A stretch of 64,000 nucleotides of DNA, taken from NCBI GenBank assembly GCA_022842935.1, contig JALHOP010000006.1, positions 248,001 to 312,000 of the forward strand. The letters are read 5' to 3'. The position numbers and the translations under genes are program-made. Positions 25,380 to 34,561 of the stretch are shown here, in pieces; position 1 is the stretch's first letter, and every line of letters begins with the position of its first letter. The stretch comes from Myxococcota bacterium. GTDB taxonomy: Bacteria; Myxococcota; XYA12-FULL-58-9; JALHOP01. The notes under the pieces are model-generated. The model was not told where the DNA came from. It searched no databases and was given only the letters and a program-made list of their open reading frames with translations.

Positions 25380-25826
25380 CTACTCGCTGACCACGTTCGG
25401 ATCGCGCGCTTCGCAGAGCCGTACGGTCTCGGTGAGACCAAGCTCGGGCACGACGGTGCACGCGTTGATCCACGCGTTACCGCAATCGGTATCTTGTTGG
25501 CACTGCTTCCACGTGCAGAATTTTCGATCTTTGAACGGTCCGTACGTCATCACGACGCGGCACTCGAACGCCTCGGGACAGCTGGCGTCGCTGCGGCACT
25601 CGCTGGTGCAGTAGGCGCCCCGGCCGAGCGAGGCCACGCACACGATGTCCTGGCAGGGGAACTCGGTGTTGTATTCGACGACCTCGGAGCCTTCCGTGCG
25701 CCGGAGGTCACCCTCGGTCGTCGCCTCTCCCTGAAACGGGACGACCATGTTCGGACACGCCGAGCCGATGTCTTCACTTTGCCCAGCGCAAGCAAGCAGC
25801 GGGAGCAACAAGACGAGGTGTCTCAT
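25380..25826 (-). CDS. Small Cys-rich lipoprotein
   Basis: 148 aa. The lipoprotein signal ends L-L-A-C (Cys13). The mature part carries about ten Cys in a spaced pattern (C-V-A-S, Y-C-T-S-E-C, D-A-S-C-P, C-R-V-V, F-C-T-W-K-Q-C, D-T-D-C-G), suggesting a disulfide-bonded surface domain. Its ATG overlaps the stop of the von Willebrand A lipoprotein (ATGA), so the two are co-translated and may work together. No known family. Confidence 0.75.
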   Translation of the reverse strand: MRHLVLLLPLLACAGQSEDIGSACPNMVVPFQGEATTEGDLRRTEGSEVVEYNTEFPCQDIVCVASLGRGAYCTSECRSDASCPEAFECRVVMTYGPFKDRKFCTWKQCQQDTDCGNAWINACTVVPELGLTETVRLCEARDPNVVSE

Positions 25827-27238
25827 TCACCCACTCCTTCGAGCTCGTTGAGCACGGTGAGCACGAACTCTTGGCCCACCTCTTTCTTCAGGCCGCATTC
25901 GAGGCAAAACGTTCGCTCGTCCACGTAACGCCAAGCGCCTTGCTCACAGGCGCCGCCGCACGTTTGGCAGTCGGCACTGTTGTCGCTACCGTCGTAGCGC
26001 GGAATGATGCGCACTTGCGAGGCTCCTCCTCCGTCGGTCGCGCGGATAGCGAGCTGGACGGCGTCGGGGCCGAGCGCCGGCTCTTGCAGCACGAAGCAGC
26101 TCGAGAGCACCACGGTGCTTGCGATCTTGAGCAGCGTCTCGTCGTATTCGTCGCGGCAGATGGAGTCGGCGAACGTGCCGCCCGGGAAGCTTACCGCGAC
26201 ACGGCGTCGGCGTAGCTCGTTCAAGAAATCATAGTAGCGCGAGCTTGGCAGGGCGTCGCAGCGTTCCACATTGCAACCGGCGACGGTCGCACACGGGTGA
26301 CCAAAGTCGTTGAGGTATTCGCAGAACGCGGCATCGTTCGATTCGTTCCAGCAGCCACACTCGACCGATGGATCGCCCGCCGCGGTGAGGCGGCAACCGC
26401 TTGGGCTAAAGCTCGACCCATCAGGTCCTTCGGGCGCACCGCCGGCGATGAGAGCGGCGCGGATCTTTCGCACTCCCGCGGCCGGGTCCTTCGTGCTCAC
26501 CAAGAAGTCAATGAAGTTGTTGATGGGCGTCGCGGTGGCGATGCTCTCGTAGCACCATCGCTGGTCGGAGGCGTCCTGCGGATACGTCGCATGACTGCAA
26601 TCCTCTTCGTCGGTGAGGAAGACCAAGGCGAAGTCGGCCTCGGGTCGGATGAAGCCGTCGTTGATGTCCGCTGCCTCGGATGAAGGGTCCACCGCCTTAC
26701 GCATGGCAAGCAAGCCGGCCTCGCGGCCCGACCCATCGACACCGATGCTACCAACGGTTGCGACCATGTCTTCCACGAGACGGCAGCGCTCGGCGTCGAC
26801 CCGTGGGCTGTCGAGCGCGGGACGCTCGAGATAGCGCCGGCCGCTCATGTCTGGGCCGATACCACAGCCCGCGTTGTTCAGCTGCGTCTGGGTCGCCCGC
26901 CGCATGCGCAATCGACCACCGTCTTGTCCAGCGTCTTCTTCGTCGAGTGCGTCCGTCGTGATGATGCCGATGCGGTAGGCGTTCTCCGACAGACTCACCG
27001 CCTCGATGAACGCGCGCGTGTTACGTCGCAGGTTGTCTTGCTCGTCTTGCATGCTGCCCGAGCTGTCGATGACGAAGAGGATATCTGTGTCTGAGTTGCG
27101 CACGACAACTTCACGCACCGAGGTGACGGCGACGCGCTGCTTCGGCCGAAAGGAGAATGGGTACTCCTGACAGCCCGCAAGCACGATGGTCAGCATGGCG
27201 ACGGAACGCCAAGCCACTACATGCGAAGACAACGCCAT
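25823..27238 (-). CDS. Von Willebrand factor A domain lipoprotein
   Basis: 471 aa. The start at 27238 gives a signal ending V-L-A-G-C (Cys23); the frame is open upstream but there has no signal. The vWA domain begins at about residue 50 with the metal-ion-dependent adhesion site D-x-S-G-S (F-V-I-D-S-S-G-S-M) and continues to about residue 260, including the F-L-T-D-E-E-D-C-S strand. A C-terminal Cys cluster (D-C-Q-T-C-G-G-A-C and F-C-L-E-C-G) could bind metal or form disulfides. It is likely surface exposed and involved in binding. Paired by ATGA with the Cys-rich lipoprotein. Confidence 0.85.
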   Translation of the reverse strand: MALSSHVVAWRSVAMLTIVLAGCQEYPFSFRPKQRVAVTSVREVVVRNSDTDILFVIDSSGSMQDEQDNLRRNTRAFIEAVSLSENAYRIGIITTDALDEEDAGQDGGRLRMRRATQTQLNNAGCGIGPDMSGRRYLERPALDSPRVDAERCRLVEDMVATVGSIGVDGSGREAGLLAMRKAVDPSSEAADINDGFIRPEADFALVFLTDEEDCSHATYPQDASDQRWCYESIATATPINNFIDFLVSTKDPAAGVRKIRAALIAGGAPEGPDGSSFSPSGCRLTAAGDPSVECGCWNESNDAAFCEYLNDFGHPCATVAGCNVERCDALPSSRYYDFLNELRRRRVAVSFPGGTFADSICRDEYDETLLKIASTVVLSSCFVLQEPALGPDAVQLAIRATDGGGASQVRIIPRYDGSDNSADCQTCGGACEQGAWRYVDERTFCLECGLKKEVGQEFVLTVLNELEGVGE

Positions 27239-27444
27239 ACAGAAAGGTATCAGCCGTGGAGCAACTTGCCAGCGGGAGGCGCAGGCCCGTGACATCTTAT
27301 TTGTCGCTCTCCGACGCTTGTGTCGGCGCCGACCGTGGTGGCCTGCGGCACGTCGCGTTCTGAGGCGGCGCGTGTCGCCGTGCGACGCGCCCGTGGCCCG
27401 ACGGACGCGAATTCGGGCGAGTAGAGCCGGCATCGTTCCTGCTC

Positions 27445-28383
27445 TTGCCCGTGCACATGTTGATCGCAGCGCGCACCTCATCCAACGCGGCCAGCCATCC
27501 GCCACGCCCACGCGAAGGTCGGCTCCAGGGTCACAATCGCGGTCGAGCGCAGACGAACGACATCCGCGAAGCGCCGCGCCCGCCGTTGGGTCACGCCAAG
27601 CCGATCCGGACGTGTCCCGCGCTCGCCCTCTGCGAGCCGAGCGCCGCCTGTGAGGCTCGGGAGCAGCAGGCCCTGGCGGTGTTCGTTCGCGCCGCGGGCC
27701 TCGAGCACGGCGAGGTTGCCCGTGTCATGGCCAAGGCGCCTGGCAACAAGCTCGAGACCGCCAAGCTATACGTCGTTCTAGCCGACGCGGTGAACGGCAA
27801 GGTTACAACACCGCGCGCCGAGCGATTTCGCGTCGTCATGGGAGCCCTCCGCGATGGGCGCATCCATGTACAGACGGCAGAGCTGCGCGGCTCGCGCGCC
27901 GAGTACAACCACACCACGAATACGGTGCGGGTCCCAGCGGACGGCATAGCGCTCACCTGCGAAGCCGACCGAGTCGCCCTCGTTCACGAAGCCGAGCACG
28001 TGGCGCAGGACATTCACAAGGCGTCGCAGTCTCGCTATGCGTCCGAGGGCGAAGGCCACGAGGCGGCCGCTGACTACCTTCTGCACCTCGCCGGTGCGCT
28101 GACCGAAGACGGGGTGATCACGCGCATCGATGTGAACCGCGCGAGCGAGGCGATCGGAGCCCTGCAGGCGCGTGGCTACGAAGGCGTCGACGTCGTCGCG
28201 GCAACCCATCTGTGCTTTCGTTTGGCGCGATTGGCAGCAGCGCGGGGAGAAGATGTCGACGAATCCGAGGTCCAGCAGATCTTCTCGGCCGAATCGTTCG
28301 CTAAAGCGTATTTAAGTGCGCAGGAAGCGATGGGGCGCGGGGGCCTCGCCCTCGAGGCAGTGATGACCAAGAGTGGTCTCTAG
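27445..28383 (+). CDS. Possible zinc metalloprotease-like (H-E-A-E-H) protein
   Basis: Up to 312 aa. The central part has H-E-A-E-H-V-A-Q-D, an H-E-x-x-H zinc motif, and 20-25 residues later E-G-H-E-A-A-A-D-Y, which could give the third ligand as in gluzincins. C-terminal helices follow. The N-terminal 60 residues are Arg/Pro-rich and may be untranslated; starts further in, including ATG at 27727, are possible. There is no signal peptide. The family is not recognised and catalysis is unproven. Confidence 0.5.
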   Translation: MPVHMLIAARTSSNAASHPPRPREGRLQGHNRGRAQTNDIREAPRPPLGHAKPIRTCPALALCEPSAACEAREQQALAVFVRAAGLEHGEVARVMAKAPGNKLETAKLYVVLADAVNGKVTTPRAERFRVVMGALRDGRIHVQTAELRGSRAEYNHTTNTVRVPADGIALTCEADRVALVHEAEHVAQDIHKASQSRYASEGEGHEAAADYLLHLAGALTEDGVITRIDVNRASEAIGALQARGYEGVDVVAATHLCFRLARLAAARGEDVDESEVQQIFSAESFAKAYLSAQEAMGRGGLALEAVMTKSGL

Positions 28384-28438
28384 ACCGAACGTGTTCGCAT
28401 ACCGCCCCGGGTGCCGCCCGCGCCGTGGCGACGTCGAA

Positions 28439-29263
28439 CTACCGCTTCCGGCGTCGCTGGTTGCGCTTGCGTGCTGCCGTGACCTCCAAGCGGGCTGCGA
28501 TGACCGGGCCAGGGCCACCCGAAAAGGTCGTGCGACACGCGTCGGCGGTCAGAGCCTTCGCCGCGCTCAGGTAGCTGACCTGCTCTTGGACGTCGGTGAC
28601 ATCACCTGGGAAGCTCGCCGCTAAGGCGACTAGACCATCGACCGCAGCGGCGCGCGATAGGCCCTGGCTCTGCAAGCGGGTAAGAGCGTCGCGAAGGATG
28701 GTCATTGATGGGCTCGCGAGCAGCTCTTCCACCATGCAGTGGAGTCGGGCGCGCTCGCGCAACTGCACGCCTGGCTGCCTGGGCTCGCGCCGCGCTAGTG
28801 CCTGCATCACCGCTGCTTCGAAAGCGGACACGCGGTCGCTGTCACCCCATGCCTGGAAATGCGGCTCTCGGTCCGGATTGTATGTCACCGTAAAGAACGC
28901 CCCCCGCAGGCGCTCGTTCAAGGGCGTAATGTCCGCATCGGCCGCGAGCACCGCGAAGTCGTCGTTCGAACGCTCTTCTGTCCGCTCCAGCGTCTCGGCG
29001 ATGACGGTGAGCTCGAACTGGTCGTCATAGCGGTAGCCGACCGAGACGTCAGGAGCGCTGAATATGTTTTCGACCTTGGCTGCGCTGCTGTACGCCGCAC
29101 GCGCGGCACCGAGCTTCCAGCGGTGGGGACGACTGTCATCCCAGCCCATCACCGCTTGGATGACGACATGTAGGTCGTCGAGACTGATATCGGCCGGCAC
29201 TCGCACCCGGCGCCAGGGCCCCCCGGGACTGCTATCCGCGATTTTCAAGATGAGAAGCTTCAT
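28439..29263 (-). CDS. Plasmid pRiA4b ORF-3 family protein
   Basis: 274 aa. The N-terminal 150 residues match the pRiA4b ORF-3/TnpR-like domain: L-K-I-A near the start, W-R-R-V-R-V-P, then D-L-H-V-V-I-Q-A-V-M-G-W-D-D and H-R-W, then Y-x-Y-D at about 76. The C-terminal 120 residues are a helical tail with a very basic end. Such proteins occur on plasmids, as passengers of IS1096-like elements and as ordinary chromosomal genes. No transposase or terminal repeats are visible here, so mobility is not supported. Confidence 0.8.
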   Translation of the reverse strand: MKLLILKIADSSPGGPWRRVRVPADISLDDLHVVIQAVMGWDDSRPHRWKLGAARAAYSSAAKVENIFSAPDVSVGYRYDDQFELTVIAETLERTEERSNDDFAVLAADADITPLNERLRGAFFTVTYNPDREPHFQAWGDSDRVSAFEAAVMQALARREPRQPGVQLRERARLHCMVEELLASPSMTILRDALTRLQSQGLSRAAAVDGLVALAASFPGDVTDVQEQVSYLSAAKALTADACRTTFSGGPGPVIAARLEVTAARKRNQRRRKR

Positions 29264-29323
29264 CTAGCGACCGGACACATAGCAGCAGTGGCCGAATCCA
29301 CGCGAGGCCATCGCGGTCGCGCG

Positions 29324-30346
29324 CTACTTGGCCTCGAGTCGAACATCAACGGCGCGGTTATCGCCGAACCACTTACCGGTCAGCGTTGCTCCGACGAGCG
29401 TCAGCGCGAAGCGCGCGTTGGCCGACTCGATGAGCTCGATGGCACCGTTGCGCTCCAAGTGACCGCGCAACGGGATCGCGGCACGCCGCTTGTCGTACGC
29501 GTACTGGCCGTTGAACGTTCCGTCACGGTTTGGTCGCTCGAGAATCGCTGTGACGGCGGCGGGGCCGATCGTGCCGCGCAACGCCTGGCCGAAGGGAGAG
29601 GTGGGTGGCGCCACGTCGCCATGGCCGAGGAGGAGCGACTTGCCGTAACCGGTCATGGGCACCTTCGCGTCGCCGTAGGCGAACGTGACGCTCACTTCAC
29701 CCACCTCGTCGTAGGCACGCGTCGCTTGCGACCCGCAGCGCTCTGCGGTGACGGTAACGCTCCTCGCGGCAAAGGCGGCAGCTAGAGATTCGATTGGTGT
29801 GTCGTGTTTGGTCTCGGTCTTCAGGCAGGCCTCGTTGAACGTCAGCTTATTGCCTAGCTCGCTAAAACGGTCATCCTTGAAACGAGCGAGTCGCCGCACT
29901 TGGTCGTGATAGCGGCGTACGCGTTCGGCCCTCATGCTTGCGGCGATGGCCTTCTGGCCCGCCGGCGCGAAGACATCGAGCAGGTCGATCGACCGCCCTG
30001 TGCGGACGTCGAACGTGAGGGTGCGGCGGACAGGCTCGCAGGTCGTGCCGCAAGTCTCGCTGGCGATATCGAGCTCGAGCACCCGGTCATCGTTGCGAGT
30101 GACCTTGAACCCGAGCGTCTTGTACCACTTCGCATCCCCGTCCTCTGTGAGTGTTGCCTCACCGACGGGCGGCGCGGTGGACAGGAGGGTCATGTAGATC
30201 ACGATGTTGATGCGCTCGGTTGCCGCACCTGCGCCGACGACGAACGGTAGCTTCAACGGCTCGCGCCCAGCCGCCCTGGTCACGGTTCGCGTCTGCACCT
30301 CGAGGGGAGCCGCGAGGGCGAGCATCAAAAGGCATAGCTGAGCCAT
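29324..30346 (-). CDS. Exported hypothetical protein
   Basis: 340 aa. The ATG at 30346 follows the tRNA and gives a signal peptide (M-A-Q-L-C-L-L-M-L-A-L-A-A-P); the frame upstream runs back through the tRNA and is not coding. The mature protein is mainly beta, with a few Cys (C-G-T-T-C near residue 120) and a C-terminal part (about 265-340) repeating short strands around G-T-I-G-P, G-T-F-N-G and G-K-W-F-G. No family recognised. Confidence 0.6.
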   Translation of the reverse strand: MAQLCLLMLALAAPLEVQTRTVTRAAGREPLKLPFVVGAGAATERINIVIYMTLLSTAPPVGEATLTEDGDAKWYKTLGFKVTRNDDRVLELDIASETCGTTCEPVRRTLTFDVRTGRSIDLLDVFAPAGQKAIAASMRAERVRRYHDQVRRLARFKDDRFSELGNKLTFNEACLKTETKHDTPIESLAAAFAARSVTVTAERCGSQATRAYDEVGEVSVTFAYGDAKVPMTGYGKSLLLGHGDVAPPTSPFGQALRGTIGPAAVTAILERPNRDGTFNGQYAYDKRRAAIPLRGHLERNGAIELIESANARFALTLVGATLTGKWFGDNRAVDVRLEAK

Positions 30347-30419
30347 TCGACGCGCATCATAAGTGCACTTCGGGGAAGGACCCACCACGAAGTGAGAAGA
30401 ACCACCGGGAGTGGCTAAA

Positions 30420-30496
30420 TGGCGCGCCCGGAAGGATTTGAACCTTCGACCCTCGGATTCGTAGTCCGATACTCTATCCAGCTGAGCTACGGGCGC
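30420..30496 (-). tRNA. tRNA-Arg (anticodon ACG)
   Basis: Cloverleaf on the minus strand: the acceptor stem GCGCCCG pairs with CGGGCGC, the D-arm contains AGCTCAGCTGGATAGAG, and the anticodon stem TCGGA/TCCGA encloses the loop CTACGAA (anticodon ACG). The T-arm is GAAGG-TTCAAAT-CCTTC. The terminal CCA is encoded (30420-30422). ACG reads CGU/CGC and is normally modified to ICG. Confidence 0.97.
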
Positions 30497-30620
30497 GTTC
30501 GCGTGCCAGGAGGCACGTGCCGTTAAGGAATCGCGCGTGTAGCAAGGGAGCCCCGCGCTTGTCCAGACCTTTGTTAGGGGGAGCGGCGTGCTTACTCTCT
30601 GGGGTTGGGGGAGCAATAAA

Positions 30621-32744
30621 ATGGTCGACGTGTGGCCGGGTAAGCCCTATCCGCAAGGGGCTAGTTCTGATGGGGCAGGGGTCAACTTCGCGGTCTATTC
30701 GCAGGGCGCCGAGAAGGTCGAAGTGTGCTTGTTCGACCCGCAAGACCCAGCCAAGGAGACCGCGCGATTCGCGCTGCCAGAGACGACTGACTTCGTCTGG
30801 CACGGCTACGTTCCGCATCTGAAGCCCGGCACGCTCTATGGCTTGCGCGTGCATGGGCCGTACGAGCCGGCGCGAGGACTGCGCTTCAACCCCGCGAAGC
30901 TCCTCGTCGATCCGTATGCCACCGCTCTGCATGGTGAAGTCGATTGGGCGCAGCCGGTCTTCGGCTACAAGGTCGGTGGCGAGCAGGACGACCTCGAGCG
31001 GGACGAGCAGGACAGCGCCGCTGGTGTGCCCAAAGGTGTCGTCATGGCGCGAGATCTCGACTGGAGCGGCGACGAGCGGCTCGAGACGCCCTGGCGCAAG
31101 ACGGTCATCTACGAGGCGCACGTCAAAGGCTTCACGAAGCTCCATCCCGATGTCCCTGAAGAGCACCGCGGCACCTACCTGGGATTGTGCGCTCCAGCGG
31201 TCATCAAGCACCTCACCGAGTTGGGTGTCACCGCAATCGAGCTCTTGCCTGTACACGCTGCCGTCGACGACTCGTTTCTCACGGAGAAGGGGCTCAGCAA
31301 CTTCTGGCGCTACAACACGCTCAACTTCTTCGCGCCCGAGCAGAAGCTCGCAGCGGCCGACCGCCGCTTGGGCGGACAGGTCGATCAATTCCGGACGATG
31401 GTGAAGACCTTTCACCAGGCGGGCATCGAGGTCATCCTCGACGTCGTCTACAACCACACCTGCGAAGGCAACCACCTCGGGCCGACGCTCTCGTTCAAGG
31501 GCATCGACAACAGCACGTACTACTGGCTGATGCCTGAGCAGCGCTTCAATCTCGACTTCACCGGTACTGGCAACAGTGTGCGCGCCGCGCATCCGCAGGT
31601 GGCACGGATGATTGTCGACAGTTTGCGGTATTGGGTCGATACCATGCATGTCGACGGGTTTCGCTTCGACCTTGCGACGACTCTCGGCCGCATTGGCGAA
31701 GGAGGCTTCAGCGCCCACGCCCCGATCCTCCAGATTATCGCGCAAGACCCGGTCCTCTCGCGCGTGAAGCTCATCGCCGAGCCCTGGGACATTGGCCTCG
31801 GCGGCTATCAGGTCGGCGGCTTTCGTTCGCCCTGGCGTGAGTGGAACGGGAAGTACCGCGATGCCGTCCGCCGGTTCTGGAAAGGCGATGAGAACCTTGC
31901 GGGCGAGATGGGCTATCGGCTCGCCGGATCCGCCGACCTCTATCAGCAGCAAGGGCGTCGGCCGCAGGCGTCCATCAACTTCGTCACCGCGCACGACGGC
32001 TTCACGCTGCACGACCTCGTGACCTACAGCCACAAGCACAACGAGGCGAACGGCGAGCTGAACCGCGACGGAGCCGATGACAACCAGGCGTGGAACCATG
32101 GCGCCGAGGGCGAGACCAACGACCCCGAGGTCATCACGCTTCGCGAGCGGCAGAAGCGCAACCTCCTCGCGACCATGTTCCTTTCCCAAGGTGTGCCGAT
32201 GCTGGTGGCGGGCGACGAGATGGGTCGCACCCAAGGTGGCAACAACAACGCATATTGCCAGGACAGCGCCATCTCATGGATCGACTGGAAGCTCGACGAC
32301 CGCCGCCAGGCCCTTCTCGATTTCACGAAGCGCGTGATCGCTTTCCGCCATAGCGAGCCGGTCTTGCAGCGCCGCCGCTACTTTAGCGGCGACTTCATCT
32401 GGGACTCGCAGCAGAAAGACCTGCAATGGTTTCGTCACGACGGCAGCGAGATGAGCCAGGAGGACTGGGAACAGCCGTTCACGCGCTCGTTCGGCTGGCT
32501 CCTCGGGGGAGACGCGACCGGACTGCGTGACGAGCGGGGCAGGGACGTTACCGGCGACGCCGTGCTCGTGCTCATGAACGCGCACTACGAGGCCGTGCGG
32601 TTTACCTTGCCCGATGCTCCCAGCGGGCTTCGCTGGAAGGTCGTCTTCGATACCAGCGATGACGCGCGAAGTGGGCAAGTCGACGACGCCAATTGCGAAG
32701 TCGCGGGCCGCTCGATGGTCGTGCTTGCGCACCCGATGCGTTAG
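30621..32744 (+). CDS. glgX: Glycogen debranching enzyme GlgX
   Basis: 707 aa, GH13 alpha-1,6-glucosidase that removes short branches during glycogen breakdown. An N-terminal CBM48-like domain (about 8-95) precedes the TIM barrel. Catalytic residues are visible: nucleophile Asp350 in D-G-F-R-F-D-L, acid/base Glu387 in I-A-E-P-W-D, and Asp459 in T-A-H-D-G-F. The ATG at 30621 follows GGGGGAG. Length fits GlgX. No other glycogen gene is in the window. The very long antisense frame over it is a shadow. Confidence 0.95.
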   Translation: MVDVWPGKPYPQGASSDGAGVNFAVYSQGAEKVEVCLFDPQDPAKETARFALPETTDFVWHGYVPHLKPGTLYGLRVHGPYEPARGLRFNPAKLLVDPYATALHGEVDWAQPVFGYKVGGEQDDLERDEQDSAAGVPKGVVMARDLDWSGDERLETPWRKTVIYEAHVKGFTKLHPDVPEEHRGTYLGLCAPAVIKHLTELGVTAIELLPVHAAVDDSFLTEKGLSNFWRYNTLNFFAPEQKLAAADRRLGGQVDQFRTMVKTFHQAGIEVILDVVYNHTCEGNHLGPTLSFKGIDNSTYYWLMPEQRFNLDFTGTGNSVRAAHPQVARMIVDSLRYWVDTMHVDGFRFDLATTLGRIGEGGFSAHAPILQIIAQDPVLSRVKLIAEPWDIGLGGYQVGGFRSPWREWNGKYRDAVRRFWKGDENLAGEMGYRLAGSADLYQQQGRRPQASINFVTAHDGFTLHDLVTYSHKHNEANGELNRDGADDNQAWNHGAEGETNDPEVITLRERQKRNLLATMFLSQGVPMLVAGDEMGRTQGGNNNAYCQDSAISWIDWKLDDRRQALLDFTKRVIAFRHSEPVLQRRRYFSGDFIWDSQQKDLQWFRHDGSEMSQEDWEQPFTRSFGWLLGGDATGLRDERGRDVTGDAVLVLMNAHYEAVRFTLPDAPSGLRWKVVFDTSDDARSGQVDDANCEVAGRSMVVLAHPMR

Positions 32745-33109
32745 CGCCGATTCTTATGGTCGCCGCGGAAGGGTGCCGCGCCGTAGCGTGTGAACTTGTT
32801 GCGCATGCGTCGTCGACGTCGTCGCTCGAAGAACTCGAAGCCGAAGAAGCCCTTCTGCTTGAAAAATTTCACGATGCGTTCGGTGAGGCTCTGTGCCGAA
32901 ACCTCGTAGGGCTCACCGAAGGGCTCGCCCCCACCGCGCATGATCGACTCATAGATGAGCTCGCTGCTCTTGCGCAGGTGGCCGGCTGGCCCGACGAGAC
33001 TGTCGGCTTCAGGGCGATGCGGATCGACCAATGGCGAGCTGGCGCTCGTCGAGCTCGTCTTCTCGATCTTGCGCGGCGTGCTACCGCTCTTGCTGTCTTC
33101 CTTGGCCAT
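32741..33109 (-). CDS. Small basic hypothetical protein
   Basis: 122 aa. The first 40 residues are Ser/Lys/Thr-rich and probably disordered. A helical segment (L-R-K-S-S-E-L-I-Y-E-S-I) and then S-L-T-E-R-I-V-K-F-F-K-Q-K-G-F-F-G-F-E-F-F lead to an Arg-rich stretch. It has no signal or family. The stop overlaps the end of glgX by 4 nt, convergent. The opposite strand is also open here (32693-33139), but that frame has no start signal or protein-like features. Confidence 0.5.
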   Translation of the reverse strand: MAKEDSKSGSTPRKIEKTSSTSASSPLVDPHRPEADSLVGPAGHLRKSSELIYESIMRGGGEPFGEPYEVSAQSLTERIVKFFKQKGFFGFEFFERRRRRRMRNKFTRYGAAPFRGDHKNRR

Positions 33110-33148
33110 TTCCGAAAAGACGCTCCAGCGCTAGACTAGCCTGCCGTG

Positions 33149-34555
33149 ATGAACGTGACCAGAGTCGCAGCGCTCCTCGCCGTCCTCGTGTCGGCCTGCA
33201 AGGCGCGTAAGGCCGAGGACCTCGCCGAGGCCTCGAGTATCCTCGTGGTCAGCGCCCTGCGCGGAACGACCGAGCCCTGCGGATGCACGTCGCATCCCTT
33301 GGGTGGACTCGATCGCTTGGCGGCCAAGGTTGGGATGCACCGCGCCGCCGGTGCCGGGGCCTTGTTGATGGTCGGTGACACGTATTTCGAACACGCTACA
33401 TCGGCAGATCACGCGCGTGCTCAAGACGAGGCGCGTGCTTCCGTGATCAGTGACGTGATCGAGCGTCTCGGACCCGCCGCGCTCGTACTTGGGCCCGCCG
33501 ACATCGCGCGCGGTCGTCGCCAAGAACAGGTCCCCCGTACCATCGAGCTCGGAGGTCTCACGGTCGCCTTGTTCCAGCGCGCCGAGCTCGACTCCAAGTC
33601 GTGCGGTGCCTTGCGGGCGGAGATCGCGCGCGCCCAAGCTGATGCCCGGGTGTTGCTTCTCGGTAACGAGACACCCTCTGCTCGTGTCTGCGAAAGCGGA
33701 GCCGATATCGTTCTTGTTCCGGGTGGCGAAGAAGCGCGCGTTCCCACGGTAGCCGCCGGTGCCCTGTGGATCGATGCAGCTGATCGCGGACGTTACCTCG
33801 GTCAGGTAGTCTTCCACATGGGACCGCCGGGCCCGTGGACTTTTTACGACGAGGGCAAGAGCGCCCGCGTGACCCACGATGCCAAACGCGAGCGTCTCCG
33901 TCGCGAGATCGAAGCCTTGGACGACGGACCAGCCAAGGAGGCGCGGCGTGCCAAGCTCGCGGTTCTCGAGGCCGCGTCCAGTACCAGCGAAAAGCCGAGT
34001 GGGCGCTACGTCACGTGGAAGCTCGAGGCCATCGATCGCGACGTCGAGCCCGCTGGCTGGGCGACGGATGCTCTACAGGGCTTCAACCAGTCACTCTGCG
34101 ACATCACCCGCGCGGCCACCCGCGAGCGAACGTGTGAGCGCGCTTCCAGCGTAGCCGACCATTTCATTGGCACCGGCGTCTGCCAGGGCTGCCACGTCGA
34201 GGAGATGGAGGTCTATCGCAAGAGCGCGCACGCGCACGCGTGGGCCACGCTCGAGAGAGCGTCGAAGAGCTGCGACCTGACGTGTGTGGGTTGTCACAGC
34301 GTTGGGTGGGAGAGGCCCGGCGGCTATTGCCGTCTCGATGACGTCGAGCGCTTCGCCAACGTTGGTTGCGAGAGCTGCCACGGCCCAGGACGCGGCCACG
34401 CCATGAATCCCACTGACCGGACCGGCTGGAGCGCGTCGTTCGTCCGCGATCCCGCAGTCACGACCTGCGTGACGTGTCACAACCCGCAGCACTCCGACAC
34501 GTTCGACTTTGCCACCTACCGTCCGCGCATCCTGGGGCCCGGCCACGGCGGCTGA
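33149..34555 (+). CDS. Tetraheme cytochrome c lipoprotein with UshA-like N-terminal region
   Basis: 468 aa. The lipoprotein signal ends V-S-A-C (Cys17). Residues about 30-230 begin with P-C-G-C-x-x-x-x-x-G-G-L-D-R-L-A and continue with strands such as A-L-L-M-V-G-D-T, which recalls the 5'-nucleotidase/UshA-type domain fused to cytochromes in related bacteria, though the metal-binding residues are not obvious. The C-terminal part holds four heme motifs C-x-x-C-H starting at Cys345, Cys379, Cys407 and Cys440, as in cytochrome c554-type proteins. Periplasmic or outer-membrane electron transfer is likely; partners are not in the window. Confidence 0.85.
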   Translation: MNVTRVAALLAVLVSACKARKAEDLAEASSILVVSALRGTTEPCGCTSHPLGGLDRLAAKVGMHRAAGAGALLMVGDTYFEHATSADHARAQDEARASVISDVIERLGPAALVLGPADIARGRRQEQVPRTIELGGLTVALFQRAELDSKSCGALRAEIARAQADARVLLLGNETPSARVCESGADIVLVPGGEEARVPTVAAGALWIDAADRGRYLGQVVFHMGPPGPWTFYDEGKSARVTHDAKRERLRREIEALDDGPAKEARRAKLAVLEAASSTSEKPSGRYVTWKLEAIDRDVEPAGWATDALQGFNQSLCDITRAATRERTCERASSVADHFIGTGVCQGCHVEEMEVYRKSAHAHAWATLERASKSCDLTCVGCHSVGWERPGGYCRLDDVERFANVGCESCHGPGRGHAMNPTDRTGWSASFVRDPAVTTCVTCHNPQHSDTFDFATYRPRILGPGHGG

Positions 34556-34561
34556 GCGCGG

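Noticed and set aside
28439-29263. Mobile element carrying the pRiA4b ORF-3 gene
   Set aside because: No transposase, terminal inverted repeat or target duplication was seen around it.
30474-32234. 586-residue open frame on the minus strand
   Set aside because: It lies antisense to glgX, whose catalytic residues are all in place, and it starts inside the tRNA-Arg. It has no recognisable domain and is a GC-driven shadow.
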